DNA of 64,000 bases, from the NCBI RefSeq assembly GCF_014203275.1, contig NZ_JACHIP010000005.1, positions 496,001 through 560,000 on the forward strand, in the 5' to 3' direction. The translations under genes were made by a program, and so were the position numbers. Below are positions 45,901-53,448 of the stretch, in pieces. This DNA comes from Granulicella aggregans. GTDB taxonomy: Bacteria; Acidobacteriota; Terriglobia; Terriglobales; Acidobacteriaceae. Each line of letters starts with the position of its first letter. The stretch's first letter is position 1. Under the pieces are notes generated by a model. The model had not been told where the DNA came from and made no database searches. It saw nothing but the letters and a program-made list of their open reading frames with translations.

Positions 45901-48900
45901 ACGTTGCCGCCGCTGCCAAGTGTGACATTTCCGCCGCTGCCAAGTGTGATCGTGCCGCCGCTACTGTCGATGGTGTAGCTGCCACCGGTCGAAGGAATGG
46001 TGACCGTACCGCCACCATTTCCGAGAGCGATGGTCCCGCCGCTGCCAAGCGTTACATTGCCGCCGCTGCCAAGCGTTACATTGCCGCCGCTGCCAAGCGT
46101 GATCGTGCCGCCGCTGCCAAGAGTGACGTTGCCGCCGCTACCCAGTGTCACATTGCCGCTGCTGCCCGGCGTGACCGTGCCGCCGCTGCCCAAAGTGACA
46201 TTACCGCCACTGCCAAGAGTTACATTGCCGCCGCTACCAAGTGTGATCGTTCCGCCACTGCCCAGCGTCACATTGCCGCCGCTGCCCAGCGTCACGTTGC
46301 CACCGCTGCCAAGGGCTACAGTGCCACCGCTGCCAAGGGTCACGTTGCCACCTGAGCCGATGTTCAGCGGCGCTGCCGAAGAACCAAATGAGAGCAGAGT
46401 CGACAAGGACGCGAACTGGCCGCCGGTTGCGCCGACCTGGCGCAGGTCCATGTTGGTGAGATCGTTGAAACCGCGTTCCTTCGTCTGCAACACTCCGATG
46501 CCGTTAAGGTCCTGCCCGTTCGACCACGGAGGAGCGATCGGAGAGATCGGCGCATCGACGCGGTAGATCGAATCCCCCGTGAGCGCGGTACCGTCACAGT
46601 GGCGCGTCGCAGCGCTGCCCGGGGAACCGGGAGCATACGGAACGTACCAGGCCGAGGTAGAGAAGGTCGCCGCATTGTTGGAGAGGTCGGTAAGCTGAGG
46701 TACCGAACCCGCCGCGCTCTCGTTCAACGTGTTCAGTGTCTGGTTCGAGAATGCAATCGTTCCATCAGGCCCCACTCCATCCAACTGGAACAGGTAGTTC
46801 ATGATGCTCTGATAGTTCGGCTTGCAATTGGCTTCGAACGTTGGAACGTAGCTGCTGCTCGTGTCGTAGTAGAGGCCGCCGTGGCTCAGGCCGAGCGTGT
46901 GGCCAATCTCATGGAAGAGCGTGCCGGCCACTACAGTGGCCTTCTTGCTCATGTCCTGATTCGGTGCCGTCAGCCAGAGACCAAGCGTCACAGCAGAGTC
47001 CGCGCCGCCGAGATCCGAGTAGCCGGAGATGCTGGTAATCGTTCCGGAGGTGAGACCAATCACCGGCTCAGGCAGGGTGGTGTTGGGGTAGCTCCAGTTC
47101 GGGACACCAGGAGTTGCCACCGTGATCGTCTTCGAATCGGCGCAGCTTGTGGTGTTATAGATCCCGTTGAGGCTGGGGTTCCCAAGTACACCGCCGAGCG
47201 TAATGCGCTTCGGGCAAGCGCTGATTCCGGTGCCTCTATCGGCAGTGACGATCGTCGTCACTCCATTCACCACGTTGATCGACGTAAGGGTTCCAAAGCG
47301 CGTGTTGTAAGCAGGGATCGCCAGTGAGTGCCCGAAGAGAACGTAGTGATAGCTGTCCTTCTGTCCGTAGGGGAAGCGCGTGGTGCAATCTCCGCCCGAG
47401 AGGCAAGAGGCTAGGTTGCGTGGATATAGCTTTGAGAACTCAAGGCTGTTCTTCCAGCCGATGACTCCCGGCTGGCTTGGGAACTGGCACAGCGTCGCGG
47501 GAGTGGTGGTCAGGTCATCCGTGCAAGTCGTCTCCGGCACGGCGTTTCCAACCTGGAGATGCAGCTGCACCCCGGACTGGGCGAACGCCTGCTGCACCAT
47601 CACCAGAGGATCGTTGCCGCTGGCGTCAGGCGAGGGGAAGAGATTCTCCTGGGCCGGGTCGCACGAGCCGCTGGCGAGCACGGCACCGCACATGTAATCC
47701 ATTTGGACGAACAGGTCCTTCTGGCCGTGCTTTGCTCCGGGCAAGCCCACCCACGTACTGGTCTTCACGTCGTAGTAACCCGGCTGCCCTGCGTGGAAGT
47801 CGCCCGCCGCCGGGCCTGCCTTCCAGGCGTCGAGAATTCCGTCATTGTCACTGTTCTTGACCGGCGTGCTCAGGATCACTGCAGCATAAGCTGCTGCGGG
47901 ATTAAGAGGCGCACTGTACTGGTTCGACTGTCCCAGCGTGACCGTGTTGACGCTGTTGTTCCAAACTCCTCCGGAGGCAAAGAGGTTCGTATTCTTGCCC
48001 GTTCCGTTCGCTCCGCCCACCGCGTCATAGAATCCCTGGACAACCTGCGTAGCCCCGGCTGTGGGTAGCCCCGCACCGTCATAGATGACCACGGACTTCA
48101 GCGGGAAGTTCGGGGACAGGACGCGATAGACGAGCACCAGGCTCGCACCCTCGGTGAGCGGGTAGGTGCTTCCGCCGCTGTCGGGCAGAGAGACCGTATA
48201 CGGACCCGAGACAGTGCGAATCCCATTTGCGCCGACCGGCAGGTAGATATTGACGCTGGCGCGATAGGAGCGAAGGGTCCCGGTAACGGCGCCGTCCGTA
48301 TAGTTCGGAATGTCACTGCCGATCTGCTGGCCAACGATGGGATAGCCGTTGAAGGTTCCATTGGTGGAGGAGGCCGATGCGGTGTTTTCGAGCGACTCCC
48401 AGTAAAGGAATGCGTCGACGACGTCAGCTCCGTCAGGAATGCCGCCGGCCGCGCCTGGTATCGCGCGGGGAATCGTTATGACTCCGGTAGCGATTCCGTT
48501 GTGACCGGTTCCACGCAAAGTGACTCCGGCTGAGACGTAGTCGCCAGTCAGGAAGTAGTTGTTTTCGAGTAGTAGCGGGTTGGGCGACGGCTGTTGCGGA
48601 AGGCCGCTCGAGACGAGCAGGTTGACCGGGGACCCAATGGCGACCTGCGTCCCGGCTACTGGGTTCTCGCTGATGATGCTGCCTGCGGGCACGGTCTGGC
48701 TCGATGCGGTGGACACGCTTCCCATACCGAGACCTACGGCGTTTAGGGGTGCGGTCGCAGCTGCCTGCGCCTGCCCAACCACGTTGGGGACGGCCACGGT
48801 ACCGGCGACTCCATTGTTCGCTCCGATACCGAAGATCGGGATGGTCTGCGTACCGGGAGTGGTGCCATTCAGGCTGTTATCAGTAAAGACAGCGCTGCCA

Positions 48901-51900
48901 GAGAAGAAGGTCGCGCTCTGCGGCGTGAAGCTGAAGCTCTCTCCACAGCTTCCGCCCGGAGCCAACGGAAGACTGGTTGAGCAATCGGGGCTTGAGTTCT
49001 GGGTAAAGCTGGTACCCAGATTGAACGCAAGCGAACCTGTCAGGGGCTGGTTGCCTACGTTCTGAACCGTAAAGGTTACAGGGCTGTCCGTGCTTGTGCT
49101 GCCAACGTTCGTCGTGGCGAAGCTGATCGCCGGTGGCTGCGACCGACTCAGTTCCGCCACCCGGTTCAGTCCATTCACCGCGATGAAGATGTCGCCCGCC
49201 CCATCTACCGCCAGGCCGGCAAGAACATTCAGACCGCTGGTGGGTATCGTGGTCTGCACCCCGCTGGGCGTAACCTCGAATACCACGTTCAGGATTTGGT
49301 CCGAAACGAAGACATCGCCCGCCGCGTCGACTGCCACTCCGTTGCCGGCGGCGAGTCCGCTTAGCGGTACGGTGCTCTGAATTCCCCCGGGTGTCACTTT
49401 CAGCACTCGCGCGTTTCCAGAGTCCAGGAAGAAGACATCTCCCGCGCCATCGACCGCCGGATAGTAAGGATGATTCACTCCGGTAGTGGGCACCGTGGTC
49501 TGCACGCCACTCGGCGACACCTCTACCACCCGGTTGTTGTTCAGGTCGGTAATGAACACGTTGCCCGATCCATCCACTTTCACGCCGGTTGGCGCAGAGA
49601 GTCCGGTGGTAGGCAGCGTAGTCTGAACGCCGGCGGGCGAAAGTACCACCACGCGATTGTTGCTCGTGTCCGCAAGGTAGATATTCCCCGCTCCATCCAG
49701 AGCCACATCGTAGAAACCAGCTGCGCCGAAACCGCTCACAGGCAACGTGGTCTGGACGCCCGAAGGCGTTAGCTTGACCGCTCCGGTGCCACCTGCGACA
49801 TAGACATTGCCCGCTGCATCCACCGCGACGCCGGCCGCGCTGGAGGCCAACGCGCTCGAAGTCGTCTGCGCGGCGGGGCTGAACGCAATCACCGCTCCCT
49901 GGCCGACGCCATGGATCGAAGTCGAGGCCACCTGGTTGCTGTTGTTGTCGAAGATCTGCACAGCGCCCATGCGCAGCCCGGGTGCGAGCGGGGCGAAGTT
50001 GACGTTCACCGTGCAGGCGTTGCCACCGGTGACGGTACCGATGCAGGTGTTGCTGCTGCCGAGCGTGAAGTCGAGGCCGGTAAGGCCTTGCGTGACCACC
50101 CTGGTTGCGCCGATCGTCGTGGTCGTCGGCAGGTTGAATGTCACGGCCATCGTGGCGACGCATCCCTGCTGAGTGCTTCCGGCGGGGCAGACATTGATGT
50201 TGCCGAAGCTCGGATTGACGAAGCTCGCGGTAACATTTTCAACCTGAGTGACCAGTACGAAGCAAGTGGGACTGACTCCCGAACTGGCGCAGGCCCCACC
50301 CCAGCCCAGGAAGGTTGAAGTTGCGGACGGATTCGCCGTCAGCGTGACCAATGCGCTTGAGGGTAAGCTCGCGGTACACGTTCCCGTCGGAGTTCCATTT
50401 ACTTCGCTGCAGTTGATCGCCCCGCTGAGATCGGTCACAGTACCTGATCCCGAGCCAATCTCCGAGACGGTAAATTGGAAGAAGCTCTGGACCGGCTTCG
50501 CACCGAAGCCGAGCAGGGAGACTGTCTGTGCTGCATTCGAGGAGTTCAGAGCGTTGTCGTAGAAGGTGGTCGCTCCGGCCTGCGGCTGGGTGTAGCTCTG
50601 CGGTGCAAACTGGATCGTCGTGTTACAGATCTGGCCTGGTGTCAGCGCGAAGCTTGCGGCGCAGTCGGCAGGCGAGCCTTGCCCAGCAACCTGCGAGTAA
50701 GCGACTCCGGAGACGACCAGACCTGAACCGGCGGCATCGAGCGGCTGGTTGCCAACGTTCTGCAGCGTGATCGACTGAGTGGTCGTGTTGCCCACAACAA
50801 CGGTGCCGAAGCTCAAGGATGGCGGTTGGGAACGATTGATCTCCAGAACCTGGCCAGCATTGGTCTCCGGAATATAGAGATCGCCCGCTGCATCCACCGC
50901 CACGGCGACGGTAAAGATTCCGCTCAGCACGGGAGTCTGGCAACTGCTGCTGGTGCAGCCAGCCGGAACCTCCACAACGGTCACACTACCTTCATCCGCG
51001 ACGAAGACATCTCCTGCCGCATCCACTGCCACGCCCACAGGTTGATTCCAACCCTGGCCGACCTTGATCTGGCAAGTGCTGTTCGTGCAACCGGCCGGCA
51101 CTTCCACAACTTGCTTGAGCCCGAAGTCCGCGACGAACAGATCGCCAGCCGCATCCGTCGCCACGCCGACGGGATTTGCTCCGGCTGGGTTATACACAAC
51201 GGTCTGACAGGCGGCGGTGGTGCAGCCAACCGGAACTTCAACCACCTGGCTTCCCGTGAAGTCACTGATAAACACGTTGCCGGGTCCATCCACGGCGACG
51301 CCCAGCTGGGCGGCCAGACCGACACCGACCGTCGTCTGGCACGAAGCCGTGGTGCAGCCCGCCGGGACCTCGACCACCTCATTCAAATTGTTGTCCGCGA
51401 TGTAGACGTTCCCTGCTCCGTCGACGGCCATTCCCTGGGGATAGTTAAGGCCTACACCCACGGAGCTCACCGTGCCATTCGCAGCAACCTTCAGGACCTG
51501 GTGAGTCGCCGTATCCGAGATGAACACGTTCCCCACCGCGTCTACCGCCACGCCTTCGGGCTTGGTGAGCGGGTAAGTGGCAGTTGTGTTCAAGAGGCTC
51601 TGAGTGCCTGGCCCAATTGCCACGGCCGGCCCCTGGCCCACGCCGTAGACCGGAAAGCTCAGCGCGACACCAGACTGATTGGGGAAGTAGAGTTGCACCG
51701 CGCCCGTCCGTACTCCGGGAGCTGTCGGGGTGAAGGTGACGTTGACGACGCAGCTTCCGGTGCTGCCCACGCCCTGACAGGTGCTTCCACTGCCCAGCGT
51801 GAAGTCGAGACCTGAAGTGCCCTGGGTCAAGACAACTGGTGTTCCAAGCTGCTGGAACCCCGAAACGTTGACCGCGAACGAGATCGTCTCGTTGCACGGT

Positions 51901-53051
51901 GCTGGAGTCGTCGCCCCCGCTGGGCAGACGTTGACGTTGCCGAAGTTTCCCGAAGGCAGAAGCACCCATGTGTCGCCTAGAACGCCGTTGTTTTGCCCTC
52001 CAAACAGGAGCATCTGAGACGATGCCGCGTCATAGACCATGCTGTTTTCAACGTTGCGGGCGGACGGGCTGACGGAAGTGGGGTACAGAGTCCAGGTGCT
52101 GCCGTTCCACAGCCAGGTGTCATTCTGAAGATTACCGGAGGTGCCTTGTCCGCCGAACAGCACGACTTGGCCTATCGCTGGGTCATAATCCATGCTACTG
52201 CCCTGACGAATGCCGGGATTGTTCGCGGGAGACTGCCGGGTCCAATTCGTGCCGTTCCAAACCCAGGTGTCGCTAAGATCGCTCGAACCACCGAACCCAC
52301 CGAACAGGACGACCTGGCTGGTTGCGGCGTCGTAGGCCATACTGGCGACGGCGCGCGCGGGCGGGATGCTTGTGGGTGACTGTTGGATCCAGTCGGTTCC
52401 GCTCCAAACCCAGGTGTCGTTCAGCTCGACACCCCCTGATGCGTCTAACCCCCCGAACATCAGCAACTGGCTCGTCGCCGTGTCGTAGGCCATAACCTGA
52501 TTGATGCGCGCCGGCGGGACGGTCCCAGGGCTCGCCTGGGTCCAGTTCGTACCGTCCCATAGCCAAGTATCGGCGGTTCGGCTGTTGGCCGTCTCACCTC
52601 CGAACATCACCACCTGGCCGTGCACCGGGTCGTAGGCCATGGCAGCCCAGATACGCGCGGGCGGGACGGTCGCGGGATTTGCCTGGGTCCAGGTGGCACC
52701 GTTCCATAACCAGGTCTCGTTGAGAAGATCGCTGCCGTATCCCCCGAACATGACAACCTGGCCGTGCGCCGAGTCGTACGCCATCGCATTGTCGGTGCGA
52801 CCAGAAGGACTGCTCGCAGGCGACTGTTGAGACCACCCTGGCATGAAGGTATACTGCGCCCGCGCCGCGACGCTAAAGGCGCCCAATAGGGCAACCGCTA
52901 TCGCAAGCGAGAGAACGGTTCGAGTCCGAGCAAATCCGTCCCACAAACTTTCCAGAAGTATGTTCAAGCTCCGAACGGCGGGACGCGTAGAAGAAAGAAA
53001 CTGCTCTGAGAAACGCGCGCTGCGCCACGAGACCGCGGAATGCTTGGTCAT
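42945..53051 (-). CDS. Giant secreted multidomain protein with metzincin motif and octapeptide array
   Basis: A 3368-residue exported protein. Order: long signal peptide (hydrophobic 45-62, ARA-Q near 65); six kelch-like repeats (~70-365, for example DSAHGQVVMFGGYG); an ASH-type domain (~367-480); NHL repeats (~488-735, EGVAVDAVGNVFISD); ASH and InlB-like repeat regions (~740-1060); more NHL repeats (~1070-1300); an ASH domain; a PASTA domain (~1416-1480); a region ending in a Ca-type NSDNDGILDAW; a zinc-peptidase-like domain with HEIGHTLGLSH (His2047, His2051, His2057, Glu2048); about 50 octapeptides (2229-2677); fibronectin III (~2690-2790); MBG-type domains (~2980-3065); two or more ASH domains to the end. 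No sorting signal is seen at the C-terminus. It is probably a surface adhesin or matrix protein, possibly with proteolytic activity. The product is inferred from domains only. Confidence 0.85.
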   Translation of the reverse strand: MTKHSAVSWRSARFSEQFLSSTRPAVRSLNILLESLWDGFARTRTVLSLAIAVALLGAFSVAARAQYTFMPGWSQQSPASSPSGRTDNAMAYDSAHGQVVMFGGYGSDLLNETWLWNGATWTQANPATVPPARIWAAMAYDPVHGQVVMFGGETANSRTADTWLWDGTNWTQASPGTVPPARINQVMAYDTATSQLLMFGGLDASGGVELNDTWVWSGTDWIQQSPTSIPPARAVASMAYDAATSQVVLFGGFGGSSDLSDTWVWNGTNWTRQSPANNPGIRQGSSMDYDPAIGQVVLFGGQGTSGNLQNDTWLWNGSTWTLYPTSVSPSARNVENSMVYDAASSQMLLFGGQNNGVLGDTWVLLPSGNFGNVNVCPAGATTPAPCNETISFAVNVSGFQQLGTPVVLTQGTSGLDFTLGSGSTCQGVGSTGSCVVNVTFTPTAPGVRTGAVQLYFPNQSGVALSFPVYGVGQGPAVAIGPGTQSLLNTTATYPLTKPEGVAVDAVGNVFISDTATHQVLKVAANGTVSSVGVGLNYPQGMAVDGAGNVYIADNNLNEVVEVPAGCTTASCQTTVGVGLAAQLGVAVDGPGNVFISDFTGSQVVEVPVGCTTAACQTVVYNPAGANPVGVATDAAGDLFVADFGLKQVVEVPAGCTNSTCQIKVGQGWNQPVGVAVDAAGDVFVADEGSVTVVEVPAGCTSSSCQTPVLSGIFTVAVAVDAAGDLYIPETNAGQVLEINRSQPPSLSFGTVVVGNTTTQSITLQNVGNQPLDAAGSGLVVSGVAYSQVAGQGSPADCAASFALTPGQICNTTIQFAPQSYTQPQAGATTFYDNALNSSNAAQTVSLLGFGAKPVQSFFQFTVSEIGSGSGTVTDLSGAINCSEVNGTPTGTCTASLPSSALVTLTANPSATSTFLGWGGACASSGVSPTCFVLVTQVENVTASFVNPSFGNINVCPAGSTQQGCVATMAVTFNLPTTTTIGATRVVTQGLTGLDFTLGSSNTCIGTVTGGNACTVNVNFAPLAPGLRMGAVQIFDNNSNQVASTSIHGVGQGAVIAFSPAAQTTSSALASSAAGVAVDAAGNVYVAGGTGAVKLTPSGVQTTLPVSGFGAAGFYDVALDGAGNIYLADTSNNRVVVLSPAGVQTTLPTTGLSAPTGVKVDGSGNVFITDLNNNRVVEVSPSGVQTTVPTTGVNHPYYPAVDGAGDVFFLDSGNARVLKVTPGGIQSTVPLSGLAAGNGVAVDAAGDVFVSDQILNVVFEVTPSGVQTTIPTSGLNVLAGLAVDGAGDIFIAVNGLNRVAELSRSQPPAISFATTNVGSTSTDSPVTFTVQNVGNQPLTGSLAFNLGTSFTQNSSPDCSTSLPLAPGGSCGESFSFTPQSATFFSGSAVFTDNSLNGTTPGTQTIPIFGIGANNGVAGTVAVPNVVGQAQAAATAPLNAVGLGMGSVSTASSQTVPAGSIISENPVAGTQVAIGSPVNLLVSSGLPQQPSPNPLLLENNYFLTGDYVSAGVTLRGTGHNGIATGVITIPRAIPGAAGGIPDGADVVDAFLYWESLENTASASSTNGTFNGYPIVGQQIGSDIPNYTDGAVTGTLRSYRASVNIYLPVGANGIRTVSGPYTVSLPDSGGSTYPLTEGASLVLVYRVLSPNFPLKSVVIYDGAGLPTAGATQVVQGFYDAVGGANGTGKNTNLFASGGVWNNSVNTVTLGQSNQYSAPLNPAAAYAAVILSTPVKNSDNDGILDAWKAGPAAGDFHAGQPGYYDVKTSTWVGLPGAKHGQKDLFVQMDYMCGAVLASGSCDPAQENLFPSPDASGNDPLVMVQQAFAQSGVQLHLQVGNAVPETTCTDDLTTTPATLCQFPSQPGVIGWKNSLEFSKLYPRNLASCLSGGDCTTRFPYGQKDSYHYVLFGHSLAIPAYNTRFGTLTSINVVNGVTTIVTADRGTGISACPKRITLGGVLGNPSLNGIYNTTSCADSKTITVATPGVPNWSYPNTTLPEPVIGLTSGTITSISGYSDLGGADSAVTLGLWLTAPNQDMSKKATVVAGTLFHEIGHTLGLSHGGLYYDTSSSYVPTFEANCKPNYQSIMNYLFQLDGVGPDGTIAFSNQTLNTLNESAAGSVPQLTDLSNNAATFSTSAWYVPYAPGSPGSAATRHCDGTALTGDSIYRVDAPISPIAPPWSNGQDLNGIGVLQTKERGFNDLTNMDLRQVGATGGQFASLSTLLSFGSSAAPLNIGSGGNVTLGSGGTVALGSGGNVTLGSGGNVTLGSGGTITLGSGGNVTLGSGGNVTLGSGGTVTPGSSGNVTLGSGGNVTLGSGGTITLGSGGNVTLGSGGNVTLGSGGTIALGNGGGTVTIPSTGGSYTIDSSGGTITLGSGGNVTLGSGGNVTLGSGGTIALGSGGNVTLGSGGNVTLGSGGTITLGSGGNVTLGSGGNVTLGSGGTITLGSGGNVTLGSGGNVTLGSGGTVTLGSGGNVALGSGGNVTLGSGGSATLGAGGTVTLGSGGNVTLGSGGNVTLGSGGTITLGSGGNVTLGSGGNVTLGSGGNITLGSGGTLVFGSGGNVTLGSGGTVTDGGVTTVVSAGGNVTLGSGGTITLGSGGNVTLGSGGNVTLGSGGTITLGSGGNVTLGSGGNVTLGSGGNITLGSGGTITLGSGGNVTLGSGGVVTLGNGGSVNLGSGSSSISLASVPSITPASAGPTANTELTYETANSVVRVPTSPTQTATPTGVRINWKAPAFGVVQTYTIYRSSNGATPIVIGSVSGVNGNPPATEFTDTNPDLTATTVVYTITTTLVPDTGGTQRASQQSAPAVVKNDQTIVLGALPSSVVITTPPTVTVTATSMSNGAPNGLQVVFGAAGSCAVGSQSITGNVSSATIALSGTGSCTVTAAQPGTTSFNAANSVSGTFMVLAQGSNVKSQTINFATLPNAQYGGSFTLSATSSVGLPVSFTASGPCTTSGKISGIGMCAITASAAGNSTYSAASLTQSFTIFPAVLKVTANNLTSVYGQALPPLTYGYSGFIGNDTAAVISGGPALSTTATSSSVPGSYPITVSTGTLATTNYSFLYVSGTLTVQPKPQTITFTINPPASALYNTSFTVAATATSGGAVAFTSAGACSNLGAVYTMTNSTGTCSVIANQPGNAAYAAAPTITKTVIAAGPLLSVSASSIDFGTLYVGSIAAKTITLTNTGTAPATITDPLLSIVRGGDSSEFLALSLCPRQLGVGKTCFVTIAFLAGPYYTPQTATLQIMSNAPGSPQPVALNALVIHPVATVTPSSLSFGTIKHATSSTLNATLTNTGATLLSLTGISVTGTNATYFTKTSNCGSSLAVGASCTVAVKFTPPVTGKFSANLTFVDNAQNGGGTQTVPLSGTGN
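45021..46367 (-). repeat. Octapeptide-coding tandem repeat, 24-base unit, 72-base super-unit
   Basis: About 53 units of eight residues, consensus (N/T)(V/I)TLGSGG, roughly 29 of them exactly NVTLGSGG. Through most of the array the units follow the order NVT-NVT-T(I/V)T, giving a 24-residue (72-base) super-period. Two short non-canonical inserts interrupt it (TVTIPSTGGSYTIDSSGG after unit 15 and TVTDGGVTTVVSAGG near unit 41). The DNA copies differ mainly at third codon positions (for example CCGCCGCTGCC against CCACCACTACC in plus-strand orientation), while the amino acids are kept. Confidence 0.95.
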
Positions 53052-53171
53052 ACTTGAAACTCCTGGGAGGGCAAATTAATAGGATCGAAAGACGGGGCCT
53101 GATCTCCCACTGGCAGCGACAATCACCCGGACGCGCCACGGCCTTCCACTCCACAGAGTCAATGACTCAGC

Positions 53172-53225
53172 TTCGTTTCGGAACGAGAGCGCCGACTTCC
53201 AGGCGATTCACCCTGCCGAAACGAA
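53172..53225 (-). promoter_or_regulatory. Inverted repeat in the leader of the giant gene
   Basis: Perfect ten-base inverted repeat TTCGTTTCGG (53172-53181) / CCGAAACGAA (53216-53225) with 34 bases between the arms. It lies in the predicted leader of about 220 bases between the promoter at 53277-53305 and the start at 53051. A smaller palindrome GAGTCA-A-TGACTC is nearby (53156-53168). Could be a structured leader or a regulator site; no known riboswitch core was recognised. Confidence 0.4.
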
Positions 53226-53276
53226 CCGCGGTACGAGGCAGTTACGGGAGGAGGCTTTCAGAGGCGATATCGCTAT

Positions 53277-53305
53277 AAACTATTGACGGCATTACGCCTT
53301 GTCAA
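53277..53305 (-). promoter_or_regulatory. Promoter of the giant secreted protein gene
   Basis: On the minus strand TTGACA (53300-53305) and TAGTTT (53277-53282) with a 17-base spacer. An inverted repeat TTGAC...GTCAA (53283-53305) overlaps it. The rest of the 397-base gap 53052-53448 holds the leader repeat and, near 53331 on the plus strand, another TTGACA without a good -10 for the FHA-phosphatase gene. Confidence 0.6.
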
Positions 53306-53448
53306 TGACGTTGGCCGGATTCGTCCCGAATTGACATCGTTAGTAACAGTACTTGCGCAATCGTTCGTAACCCACTTTCGACACAACGAGATAGAGGGGC
53401 GGCCACTGCTAACATCAGCAGGCCGCCGAAATTGCAATCCATCAAAAT

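Noticed and set aside
45021..46367. CRISPR-like regular repetition
   Set aside because: Units are contiguous 24-base coding repeats without unique spacers and stay in frame within a larger gene.
44956..46566. Two long plus-strand open frames with PPLP-type repeats
   Set aside because: They are the antisense of the octapeptide array; the repeat has no stop codons on that strand by composition. No start signal or function supports them.
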